Part shown: in pieces, positions 16,870 to 24,347 of the stretch | Layout of the letters: every line of letters begins with the position of its first letter | Numbering within the stretch: position 1 is the stretch's first letter | Assembly (NCBI GenBank): GCA_947254375.1 | Contig: CAMYCF010000001.1 | Coordinates: 124,001 to 188,000, forward strand | Source: an uncultured Mobilibacterium sp. | GTDB taxonomy: Bacteria; Bacillota; Clostridia; Peptostreptococcales; Anaerovoracaceae | DNA: 64,000 bases | Direction of reading: 5' to 3' | Notes under the pieces: generated by a model | Seen by the model: only the letters and a program-made list of their open reading frames with translations | The model's database searches: none | What the model was told of the DNA's origin: nothing | Translations under genes and position numbers: made by a program

Positions 16870-17206
16870 TCGGGCAAACCGTAAGCCGGGTTCTGTATTT
16901 GACGATCATCCATCTTGTGCGGCTGTTACCAACCGCATCCAGCGACTTACCTACGGGCACAGCGGGCCACTGCTTTTCGCGCCCTGCTTAGTCTTGCTCC
17001 GGATGGGGTTTACACGGCCGCCGTGTCTCCACGACGCCGGTGAGCTCTTACCTCACCATTTCAACCTTACCACGGCATTACCCGTTTCGGCGGAATGTTT
17101 CTGTTGCACTTTCCCTATAGTTACCTACGCCGGACGTTATCCGGCATCCTGCCCTACGGAGCCCGGACTTTCCTCGTGACTTGCACGCGATCGCCTGGTT
17201 TACCCA
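16870..17206 (-). ncRNA. rnpB: RNase P RNA
   Basis: On the minus strand the 5' part contains the near-universal GAGGAAAGTCCGGGCTCC. The middle has GGTGAGGTAAGAGCTCACC and the 3' part has CAGAACCCGGCTTAC, all hallmark conserved regions of the bacterial RNase P ribozyme, which removes tRNA 5' leaders. The ends GGGTAAACC and GGTTTGCCC pair to form P1 and set the boundaries within a few bases. The length of about 337 nt and the layout look like the common ancestral (A) type, but I could not fold it. Confidence 0.96.
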
Positions 17207-17213
17207 TTTGAAA

Positions 17214-17222
17214 ATTTTACCA
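17214..17222 (-). promoter_or_regulatory. rnpB: Extended -10 promoter element of rnpB
   Basis: The minus strand reads TGGTAAAAT about eight bases before the GGG that opens the RNase P RNA, fitting a TGn-extended -10 box. No convincing -35 hexamer is visible at 16-18 bases. Upstream lies an A6/T6 palindrome (about 17274-17287) of unknown meaning. Confidence 0.55.
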
Positions 17223-17305
17223 CTTTTTACTAAAAATGTGTGCTTAAAATTAAAATTTTGCCTTTTGCGGTAAAAAATATTTTTTAGGCACACGTGTTTC
17301 CGCAT

Positions 17306-17332
17306 AAAAAGGCGGGGAAAGAGTTCCCCGCC
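17306..17332 (-). terminator. Rho-independent terminator of the CAP/choline-binding-repeat gene
   Basis: On the minus strand a 9-bp GC-rich stem (GGCGGGGAA with TTCCCCGCC, loop of four) is followed by five T. It sits 26 bases beyond the stop at 17358 and separates that gene from rnpB. Confidence 0.85.
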
Positions 17333-17357
17333 GATTTCGGTATGTTTTAAGTAAAGC

Positions 17358-18209
17358 TTATCCTATCCAAACTCCGTCCGATGAGAATTTGTAAGTTTTA
17401 CCGTCGATTTTGACCTCTCCGCCTGCCTGCATTTTACCGTCGCTGTGCAGATAGTACCAGTACTTGCCGTCCTGTATCCAGCCGGTCTGCATCGCACCCG
17501 AGGTGCTCATGTAGTACCAGTTTTTATCGATGTACTTCCAGCCGGTCGCCATTCTGCCGTCTTCCGTGAGGTAGTATTTGCTTCCGGAGTCGGTGACCCA
17601 ACCTATGAACCTTTTGCCATTGTCGATGAAGTACAAGTAGCTGTTATACAGGTACCAACCCTGATGACCTGCGCCGTTTGCTTCGAAGTAGTACCATGAG
17701 CCGGCCGTGTATTGCCACCCGGTCTGCATGATGCCGTCTTTGTTGACGTAATAGCGGTGACCGTCGGGTGCTTTGAAGACGGAATTGGTGAGCATAACGC
17801 TGTCTGAGATGTAATACCACTCGTTTCCATAATACAGCCAGCCCGTGAACTCTTTTCCGTCTTTGTCGTAGTAGTACCAGGTATTGTTTTGGTACTGCCA
17901 GCCCGTTTTCTTTTGAGGGAATTTATCGAGATCCGCTTTGGCGAGGTTGTAGTTTACGAGAGCCTCGTTATATTCCTTTGTGGCTTTCGCCAGATCATCG
18001 GCCGTCGCCTTTTCGTCGGCTGTAGCTTTTTCAAGTGCAGCCTTTGCTTTTTCCAATCTGTCGTTTGCTGCCGCGACGGCGTCATCGTAAGGCTTGAGGA
18101 TGTCGGCAAGGACTCCGTATGTCGACGGGTCTCCTGCGACTGCCCCCCTTTGCAGCATCAAGCAACGGTTGGGTTTTCTCAATGCCTTCATTGGCCTTTT
18201 CATAATCAT
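17358..18209 (-). CDS. C-terminal part of the CAP-domain surface protein: choline-binding-type repeats (separated by frameshift)
   Basis: The 283-residue frame encodes the end of the long coiled coil and then, over its last 183 residues, about eight to nine tandem aromatic repeats of the type TGW-x-WYYxxxxG-x-MxTGW. Such repeats bind choline or other wall polymers in streptococci and clostridia. Only the part below about 18148 is likely to be translated. Removing one G from the G6 tract at 18143-18148 joins it in frame to the 18082-20928 reading frame, giving a 1189-residue protein. The first ATG of this frame has no ribosome site, so I do not think it is a separate gene. Confidence 0.85.
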   Translation of the reverse strand: MIMKRPMKALRKPNRCLMLQRGAVAGDPSTYGVLADILKPYDDAVAAANDRLEKAKAALEKATADEKATADDLAKATKEYNEALVNYNLAKADLDKFPQKKTGWQYQNNTWYYYDKDGKEFTGWLYYGNEWYYISDSVMLTNSVFKAPDGHRYYVNKDGIMQTGWQYTAGSWYYFEANGAGHQGWYLYNSYLYFIDNGKRFIGWVTDSGSKYYLTEDGRMATGWKYIDKNWYYMSTSGAMQTGWIQDGKYWYYLHSDGKMQAGGEVKIDGKTYKFSSDGVWIG

Positions 18210-20928
18210 TCACTATCTGCGCTCTTATATCTTCCTCTTTCTTAAGATCAGCTTTCGCTTTTGCAAGATCCCTTTCTGTCTCCTCGATATCCGCCTTCGT
18301 TTTTTTGTATTTTTCGATGGTTTCATCCGAAGGAAGAGTATCCAGCGCTTTCTGCGCAGCTGCTGCCTCGTTTTTCGCTGTCGTCAATTCTCCGTTTGCG
18401 GCGTCAAGATTTGATCTGAGGGAATCGAGTTTAGCTTTGGTTTCATCCCTGTCTTTAACAGCTTTGTCATAGTTTTCCTGTGCCGTTTTTTCGGCTTCAG
18501 CAGCCGCATCGCAGTCGCTTTGCGCGCTGTCGAGTGCCGCTTTTGCTTCTTTTACTTCGTTTGAAAAGTCATCGAGTTTTCTGTTCGCTTTGTCGAGCGA
18601 CTTCTTTGCGGCATTCTTCGATTCCGTGGCTGCAGCCAGTGCGGATCCTTTTTCCTGTACATCGCTCTTTGCATTTTCAAGAGAAGACGTCGTTTCCGCT
18701 ATAAGCGCATCTATATCGCCTTTCGAAGAAATGAAATCCGCCAGAGCCTTATCTGCAACAGCCTGAGATGCTTTTGCCTCCGAAATAGCGCTTTCGGCGC
18801 TGTTCTTTTCCGATCCTTTTTCGGCGATTTTTTTATCCAGCTCCTTGCTCTCAGCTTTTTTATCCTGTAGCTCCTTATACACCGAATTCGACTGCTCACT
18901 CAACTTATCGGCGGCAGCCTTAAGCTCGGCACGCTTCTTTACTACACCATCGCTCGAATATTTCTGAGTAAGAGCCTTTTTACGGGAGAACGCTTCGTTA
19001 TATACATCGACAGAAGCCGCAGCACCGTGATTTTTCATAAAGTCGAGAATGGCTTTTCTCGCCTCATCGATCGGCATGGCTCCCTCTGTTAAGTCAGCGA
19101 ACCGTTCGCCAGACGTGTGAGGCACGTAAAAGTCTCCGGTATAATTCGGGATCGCAACAACGGCGGCCAAATTATGATCTCCTAATATGTTCAGATAATG
19201 TCCGACTCTGTGGAATTCAGTTACACCCGAATCATACAGTTCTTTTTCTCTGTGGTACCAGCCATCGTTAGGATTATCGTATCCCCAAGATAAGTTTTCG
19301 GCATATGTATATGCATTCCCGTATTTTCCCGGACCGAAGGAAGGCTCGTAAAATATCTTGTTTTCAAAAGCATAATGCGCTCCGCTGGCTCCTTTTGCGA
19401 CAGCAGTAGCGATCGCGGTGCCCACGATAGCATTGAAATGAGTTTTATAATCGCCGTGTTCAGGCTTATCCTTTGCCAGTATCCTGTTTTGGTCTTCCAA
19501 AATATCAAAACCGTCAAATACGGCATTGAACTTCAGAGCCTTATACATTTGTTCCCTTAATTTTATCTCATCAAGAAATGCTACGGCATCCATAGGCTCA
19601 GCTTTATATCCTTTTACCGTCTTGCCCTTCGCATTTGCATATACCGAATCTACGATTTTATCTATTGAATCGACACTGAACATATCGGCGAAAAAGGCAT
19701 ACATCGATCGATCCAAAGCATCCCCCGCTTTATATACATCGTCGAACGCCTTTTTGTATTCCGGATCCTGCGTAATGGTGAGTGCTCCGATCTGATCGTA
19801 CAGGGAGGAGACCTGATTGCGCAGGTCGTTATACTCCTTCTGAAGCTCCGCTGCTTTGGCTACTGCATCTTTCTTTTGTGCTGTCAGAGAATCGTATTCA
19901 TTTACGAGTGTATCATAAGCCGCCTGCTTTTCGGCAACGACAGCTTTGGCATCCGATTCATCTTTCTTCAGCTTGTCAAATTCAGGTTTCTCCTGCTTCA
20001 GATCCGAAAGTTTCTTCTCAAGATCCGAAACATTTCCGTTCGCCTTATCAAGGGCATCCTGCGCATCTTTTTCCGCCTGAACGGCACTGTTGTATGCGGT
20101 CTCTGCTTCAGCGGCCGCTTTCTGTGCATCGGCATACTCCGAGCTCTCTCCGGTGAGCGAAGCATATTTTTCTTTTGCGGCATTGAGCGCTTCTGATTTC
20201 TGTAACGTATTTGCTTTAGCATCATTGAGCGCGCTTTCCAAAGGTGCGACCTTTGAGACGGCCTCATTGTATGAAGTCTCTGTCGATTCGATCTCGGAAT
20301 TCAATGAAGCTACCTTCTTTTCCGCTTCTTCTTTTTTTACTGCATCATCGAGGTCTTTTTTCGCATTGGCGATCTGCGCTTCAAGTTCGGACAGTTTGTC
20401 AAAATCTACGGAAGGATTTTCCTTTTTGATCTTTTCAAGCTCATCGTTCAGGGTTTTTAGTCTATTCTCGCAGTAGTATACGCCACTCTGCGCCTCCTCG
20501 ACCCGTCGATTCCACTCTCTGAGCCCCATTTGAGCCTCACTGCTCTTGAAGTTATATTCATCAAGTGCAGCCTGATATTCTTTTATAAGTCCGTCGATTT
20601 TAGCTTTTCTGTCAGCCTCCGCTTTTTCGGCAGCTGCCGACGCCTCTGCAGACTCGGTCTCGGCAGATGTCTTCGCCGCCTTATCCATTGCAGCCTTTGC
20701 AGCCTCAAGCCTCTCGCTTGCTTTTGCAAACGCCGCAAGGGCCTCCGCCCTGTTCGTCGCGTGGTGATATTCCGGAGCGACGGTGTCCCTTACAGGCTGG
20801 GTGTTCGGTTCGTTTTCGTTCGCGAAGATCTGCATCGCTAAGCCGGTCTGCGCAAAGTTCGTCGAAAAAAGCGTCGACCCGAGCATCGTCACGGCCGCCG
20901 CTTTTTTGATAGAAAAGTTCTTATTCAG
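18082..20928 (-). CDS. N-terminal part of a secreted coiled-coil/CAP-domain surface protein (frameshifted near its end)
   Basis: From a CTG start at 20928 the N-terminus reads NKNFSIKK followed by a hydrophobic stretch and a GLAMQIFA-type cleavage site, a clear signal peptide. No ATG exists in frame; GTG at 20892 would remove the positive n-region. AAGGAG lies six bases before the CTG. The mature part has an Ala/Lys/Glu-rich coiled coil (about 45-370), a CAP/SCP-like domain (about 400-620, with ENLSWGY, WYHREKELY and RVGHYLNI) and a second coiled coil. The frame runs off after the G6 tract and stops at 18082 with an Arg-rich nonsense tail. The choline-binding repeats follow in the next frame. 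The role is probably wall-attached; CAP proteins vary in activity. Confidence 0.85.
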   Translation of the reverse strand: MNKNFSIKKAAAVTMLGSTLFSTNFAQTGLAMQIFANENEPNTQPVRDTVAPEYHHATNRAEALAAFAKASERLEAAKAAMDKAAKTSAETESAEASAAAEKAEADRKAKIDGLIKEYQAALDEYNFKSSEAQMGLREWNRRVEEAQSGVYYCENRLKTLNDELEKIKKENPSVDFDKLSELEAQIANAKKDLDDAVKKEEAEKKVASLNSEIESTETSYNEAVSKVAPLESALNDAKANTLQKSEALNAAKEKYASLTGESSEYADAQKAAAEAETAYNSAVQAEKDAQDALDKANGNVSDLEKKLSDLKQEKPEFDKLKKDESDAKAVVAEKQAAYDTLVNEYDSLTAQKKDAVAKAAELQKEYNDLRNQVSSLYDQIGALTITQDPEYKKAFDDVYKAGDALDRSMYAFFADMFSVDSIDKIVDSVYANAKGKTVKGYKAEPMDAVAFLDEIKLREQMYKALKFNAVFDGFDILEDQNRILAKDKPEHGDYKTHFNAIVGTAIATAVAKGASGAHYAFENKIFYEPSFGPGKYGNAYTYAENLSWGYDNPNDGWYHREKELYDSGVTEFHRVGHYLNILGDHNLAAVVAIPNYTGDFYVPHTSGERFADLTEGAMPIDEARKAILDFMKNHGAAASVDVYNEAFSRKKALTQKYSSDGVVKKRAELKAAADKLSEQSNSVYKELQDKKAESKELDKKIAEKGSEKNSAESAISEAKASQAVADKALADFISSKGDIDALIAETTSSLENAKSDVQEKGSALAAATESKNAAKKSLDKANRKLDDFSNEVKEAKAALDSAQSDCDAAAEAEKTAQENYDKAVKDRDETKAKLDSLRSNLDAANGELTTAKNEAAAAQKALDTLPSDETIEKYKKTKADIEETERDLAKAKADLKKEEDIRAQIVNDYEKANEGIEKTQPLLDAAKGGSRRRPVDIRSPCRHPQALR
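18143..18148 (-). other. G6 homopolymer at the frameshift junction
   Basis: On the minus strand six G follow AAA exactly where the two frames of the surface protein meet. With five G the reading continues as K-G-A-V-A-G-D-P into the coiled coil and wall-binding repeats. With six it runs into a short Arg-rich tail. The composite 17358-20928 is one base more than a multiple of three, which fits a single extra base. Confidence 0.85.
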
Positions 20929-20940
20929 GTTTTTCTCCTT
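20929..20940 (-). promoter_or_regulatory. Ribosome binding site that points to a CTG start
   Basis: AAGGAG at 20935-20940 is followed by a six-base spacer and then CTG at 20926-20928. An in-frame TAA lies a few codons upstream and no ATG, GTG or TTG lies closer than the GTG at 20892, 36 bases further on. Confidence 0.65.
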
Positions 20941-20966
20941 GTTCAGTTACGGTCCTTGATTATGGA

Positions 20967-20996
20967 ACTATAGCTAATGTGATTAAATTGTAACAA
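20967..20996 (-). promoter_or_regulatory. Promoter of the CAP-domain surface protein gene
   Basis: The minus strand has TTGTTA (20991-20996), an 18-base spacer and TATAGT (20967-20972), about 38 bases before the CTG start. Confidence 0.55.
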
Positions 20997-21058
20997 TCTT
21001 TTCGTTTCGTTGCAATCTATTAATTTATTTCTTGTTTAATTTTACCGTAAAAGTTCCG

Positions 21059-22132
21059 TTAAATTTTATCGCGCCCCCTTCTCCGGTTCTTTTTTACCTC
21101 GATGATAAAATTCACGAAAAGCAGCGTGATCACCGCCATACCGATGTATCCGTGTATCGGGTACAGGTATTCGACGATCGTCTTGAAGCCCGTGAGGCCC
21201 AGGAGCGCCGCCGCTATGGCGCCGAGTATCAGTATCGCGCCCTTCTTTATATTCTCGTCCGATATGCGCGTGCTGAAACCGTAGTAAGTGCTCGTCGCCG
21301 TCGAAAAGATCGCGGCATACAGAACTATCGCGAAGATGAAGTTCAGGAATTTCGAGAGACGCATCGAGTAGCCGAGCATCGGAAGGTCGAGGCTGCTCGA
21401 GAACGCCATGTCCTTCTGAAGGACAGCGATCAGCATGATCGTTATGCCTCCGAGTAAAAGCGTTCCGAAAGCCGCACCGCCGAAAGCGTTTTTGTCGCTT
21501 TTTACCGACAGGGCCGTGTCGCCCGCTATCGAAAGCATCCCGATCGAGTTGTAGCAGACGAAGACCATGGCGGCGAGCTTCCAGTCGCCCGTCATGCTCC
21601 CCGGCTTATATCCCGTCACGGCTCCGCTCTGCCCGATGTGGGAGCAAAGCACGGCCGTCATCGTAACGATATTGATTATAAAAAGCGTAGGCACCAGGTA
21701 TTTGAACGTCTCCTGCACGCGGTCGAAATCGCCGAGGACTGTCGCCACCGCAAGGAAAGCGATCGCTACGCCGCCGAACGCCTTGTTTATATGGAACTGA
21801 TAGTGAAGGAGCGAGCCGCCCGCCGCGCTCATAGCGATGAGCATCGTGTAATAAAGAATGCCGATGATGATAGACAACGCCTTCTCCGCCTTTTCGTTCT
21901 CGAACGGTATCACGATCTTCGCGATGTCGGATGTCTTCTTGCTCCTCGCGACATATGTCATCATGAAGCTGACAAATACGAATCCGCATGTGGCTAAAAG
22001 AGCGCCGGTGTACGCGTGTTTCCCGAACACGGCAAAAAACTGCCAGCTCTCTCTGCCTGACGTAAATCCCGCCCCCATTATCACTCCGAGGAACATGTAT
22101 GAAACACTTAGAAAGCTTTCCCTTCTCCTCAT
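21059..22132 (-). CDS. YkvI-like polytopic membrane protein
   Basis: A 357-residue protein with about ten hydrophobic segments, starting SVSYMFLGVIMGAGFTSGRESWQFFAVFG. The glycine-rich first helix (GAGFTSGRE) resembles the substrate-site helix of the APC/LeuT fold, and the whole resembles the uncharacterised YkvI family. A transport role, probably of an amino acid or similar solute, is inferred; no substrate is known. The C-terminus is strongly basic (KKNRRRGRDK), fitting a cytosolic end. AAGGAG lies nine bases before the ATG. It lies 33 bp downstream of trmK on the same strand. Confidence 0.78.
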   Translation of the reverse strand: MRRRESFLSVSYMFLGVIMGAGFTSGRESWQFFAVFGKHAYTGALLATCGFVFVSFMMTYVARSKKTSDIAKIVIPFENEKAEKALSIIIGILYYTMLIAMSAAGGSLLHYQFHINKAFGGVAIAFLAVATVLGDFDRVQETFKYLVPTLFIINIVTMTAVLCSHIGQSGAVTGYKPGSMTGDWKLAAMVFVCYNSIGMLSIAGDTALSVKSDKNAFGGAAFGTLLLGGITIMLIAVLQKDMAFSSSLDLPMLGYSMRLSKFLNFIFAIVLYAAIFSTATSTYYGFSTRISDENIKKGAILILGAIAAALLGLTGFKTIVEYLYPIHGYIGMAVITLLFVNFIIEVKKNRRRGRDKI

Positions 22133-22165
22133 TTCACGAAACTCCTTCTGATATCTATACGATCT

Positions 22166-22897
22166 CTACACGATCTCTTTTCCTGCTCCCGCCTTCCGGA
22201 GCAGTTCTTTCAGATACTCTCCGTTTCTTTCGAGCTCTTCTATCTTCTTCGTCCTGTCGTTTTTGCACGCCTTCATGTTGCGGATCGACTCGTCGATCGC
22301 GTCCAGTTTCCAGCCGATCAGCCTACTGAGCAGCTTTGGATCGCACGACGACAGCTCCTCGGGATATGTCCACCTGATGTCGCCTTTCGGGTAAGGAAGC
22401 GGTCTTTCCGTGTATCCTTCGATCGGCGCCGCCGTTATTACCTTCCTGACAAAATCCCCCTCCGAAACGAGCTTCTCCGATGACACATCAAAGCCGTTCA
22501 CAAAGAGCCAGTACCTGAGCTCGCCGCTTTTATTCCTCGGCTCCATGATAAATTTCCGGTAAGAGCGTGTCTTATCGATATCGCAGCCCAGTATTTCGAT
22601 CATGGCGCCGCCGCCGAGACCCGCGATCACGACCGTATCGACTTCGCCTTTTTCGAGCGTCTCGAGACCGGAACCGACCATGAAATCGCATTTATCGGCG
22701 GGGATCCCGCGGATGCGGCAGTTCTCCATAGCTTTCGAAAGCGAACCTTCGCTTATGTCGCTCATGATGACGAAGTCGGATGTGCCGTCCGATATTATTT
22801 TGATAGGCAAATAGCCGTGGTCGGTCCCGATGTCCGCCACGCGTTCGCCCTTTTTTATTTCATCCGATATCGCGGATATCCTCTCCGTCGCTCTCAC
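22166..22897 (-). CDS. trmK: tRNA (adenine(22)-N1)-methyltransferase
   Basis: A 243-residue SAM-dependent methyltransferase that modifies A22 in the D-loop region of tRNA. Motif I is VADIGTDHGYLPI near residue 19, and the VVIAGLGGGAMIEIL stretch is characteristic of the TrmK/YqfN family. A C-terminal helical region follows. The start is GTG at 22897 with AGGAG six bases upstream. Its place after rpoD is conserved in Firmicutes (sigA-yqfN). Between them lies a pair of 35/36-bp repeats. Confidence 0.93.
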   Translation of the reverse strand: MRATERISAISDEIKKGERVADIGTDHGYLPIKIISDGTSDFVIMSDISEGSLSKAMENCRIRGIPADKCDFMVGSGLETLEKGEVDTVVIAGLGGGAMIEILGCDIDKTRSYRKFIMEPRNKSGELRYWLFVNGFDVSSEKLVSEGDFVRKVITAAPIEGYTERPLPYPKGDIRWTYPEELSSCDPKLLSRLIGWKLDAIDESIRNMKACKNDRTKKIEELERNGEYLKELLRKAGAGKEIV

Positions 22898-22910
22898 TTT
22901 TTACTCCTGT

Positions 22911-22981
22911 CGGCATGCGCCGTGCGGCTCGATTTTTTACCGAAGGCGGCATGCGCCGCACGACTCGATTTTTACCGAAGC
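22911..22981. repeat. Tandem pair of 35/36-bp repeats between rpoD and trmK
   Basis: Copies at 22911-22946 and 22947-22981 start with CGGCATGCGCCG and end with TTTTACCGAAG. They differ at a few positions and by one base in a T run. They occupy most of the 160-bp gap downstream of rpoD. Confidence 0.85.
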
Positions 22982-23057
22982 CGGCAAAAGCGGATCTAAT
23001 CTAAAGGGGTGCACCGGCGCCCCTCACCTCAAACGGTCATACTGCCAAAGCGCTTTT

Positions 23058-24347
23058 TTACTCCCAATAATCCTTAAGCTTGTTGCTCTTGCTCGGCGCT
23101 TTGAGTTTTCTGATAGCCTTCGCCTCGATCTGACGTATCCTCTCTCTTGTGACGTTGAACTGCTTGCCCACTTCCTCGAGAGTCCTCTGCCGTCCGTCTT
23201 TAAGGCCGAAGCGCAGTATCAGGACTTCTTTTTCTCTGTCTAAAAGCGTGTCGAGTACTTCCATAAGCTGCTCTTTGAGCATCGCCGATGCAGCCGCGTC
23301 GACCGGAGCCGGTGCATCTTCGTCAGGTATAAAATCGCCGAGGTGGCTGTCCTCTTCTTCGCCGATCGGTGTTTCGAGCGATACCGGGTTCTGGGATATC
23401 TTCTTGATCTCCCTGACCTTCTCGACAGATATCCTCATCTCCTCAGCGATCTCCTCGTCGGTCGGCTCTCTGCCGTACTCCTGAAGGAGCTGCCTCGATA
23501 CTCTGATGAGCTTGTTGATCGTCTCGACCATGTGGACAGGGATCCTGATCGTCCTCGCCTGGTCGGCTATCGACCTCGTTATCGCCTGCCTTATCCACCA
23601 AGTCGCGTATGTGGAAAATTTATATCCCTTCTTGTAGTCGAATTTTTCGACCGCCTTGATAAGACCGAGGTTCCCTTCCTGTATCAGATCGAGGAAGCTG
23701 AGGCCGCGGTTCAGATACCTTTTCGCGATGCTGACGACGAGTCTGAGGTTGCTTTCGCAGAGTATTCGCTTCGCCTCCTCATCGCCTTCTTCCATGCGCT
23801 TTGCGATCTCGCGTTCCTCTTCCGCCGTAAGAAGAGGCACCCTTCCTATCTCCTTCAGATACATCCTTACGGGATCGTCCGTCGGTACGTTCTTCGGAAC
23901 GAGGATATCGAGTTCGGTGCCGGTGATCTTTTCGTCCGACACGTCCTCATCCTCCTCGTCGTGCTCCCTTTCCTCATCGCTTTCGTCGTCGTCGTGCAGC
24001 GCGATACCCATTTCGGCATCGACATCCACATTTTCGTCTTCGAGATCGTCGTCATCTTCGTTAAGCAGAAGGTCGGAATCTTCGGCATCGACAAAATCGA
24101 GGACGGTTATGTCGTTGTCTTCCAAAAAACCGTAGGCTTCATCGATCTCTTCCTTTGAAAAATCGAGTTCCATAAAAAGGCTTTCGACTTCGGCGTGAGT
24201 CACGGTATTGTCATTCCCGTGCGCTTCTTCCACGAGGTCGCTGAGCCTGTCCAAATGATTCAGAATTCCCGCCGATTCATCGCCGGATATGCTGTTCTCC
24301 GGTGCCAATGAGTTTTTATCTTTTACCTTGTCTTCAGCGTGTCCCAT
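23058..24347 (-). CDS. rpoD: RNA polymerase primary sigma factor
   Basis: A 429-residue group 1 sigma factor (SigA). An acidic, variable N-terminus with region 1.1 covers about 1-150. Region 1.2 has PVRMYLKEIGRVPLLTAEEE. Region 2 has RLVVSIAKRYLNRGLSFLDLI, then FSTYATWWIRQAI, the -10 recognition helix. Region 3 follows, and region 4 has LEEVGKQFNVTRERIRQIEAKA, the -35 recognition helix. AAGGAG lies seven bases upstream of the ATG. It overlaps dnaG by 14 bases, forming the classic macromolecular synthesis pair. Confidence 0.98.
   Translation of the reverse strand: MGHAEDKVKDKNSLAPENSISGDESAGILNHLDRLSDLVEEAHGNDNTVTHAEVESLFMELDFSKEEIDEAYGFLEDNDITVLDFVDAEDSDLLLNEDDDDLEDENVDVDAEMGIALHDDDESDEEREHDEEDEDVSDEKITGTELDILVPKNVPTDDPVRMYLKEIGRVPLLTAEEEREIAKRMEEGDEEAKRILCESNLRLVVSIAKRYLNRGLSFLDLIQEGNLGLIKAVEKFDYKKGYKFSTYATWWIRQAITRSIADQARTIRIPVHMVETINKLIRVSRQLLQEYGREPTDEEIAEEMRISVEKVREIKKISQNPVSLETPIGEEEDSHLGDFIPDEDAPAPVDAAASAMLKEQLMEVLDTLLDREKEVLILRFGLKDGRQRTLEEVGKQFNVTRERIRQIEAKAIRKLKAPSKSNKLKDYWE

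Noticed and set aside
17274..17287. A6/T6 palindrome upstream of rnpB as a terminator
   Set aside because: It lacks a GC-rich stem; the real terminator with a T run is at 17306-17332.
17358..18209. Choline-binding-repeat frame as a separate gene
   Set aside because: Its first ATG has no ribosome site and encodes the tail of the upstream frame out of register. One base removed in the G6 tract fuses it with the preceding gene.
22911..22981. CRISPR-like array
   Set aside because: Only two adjacent units without spacers and no cas genes.
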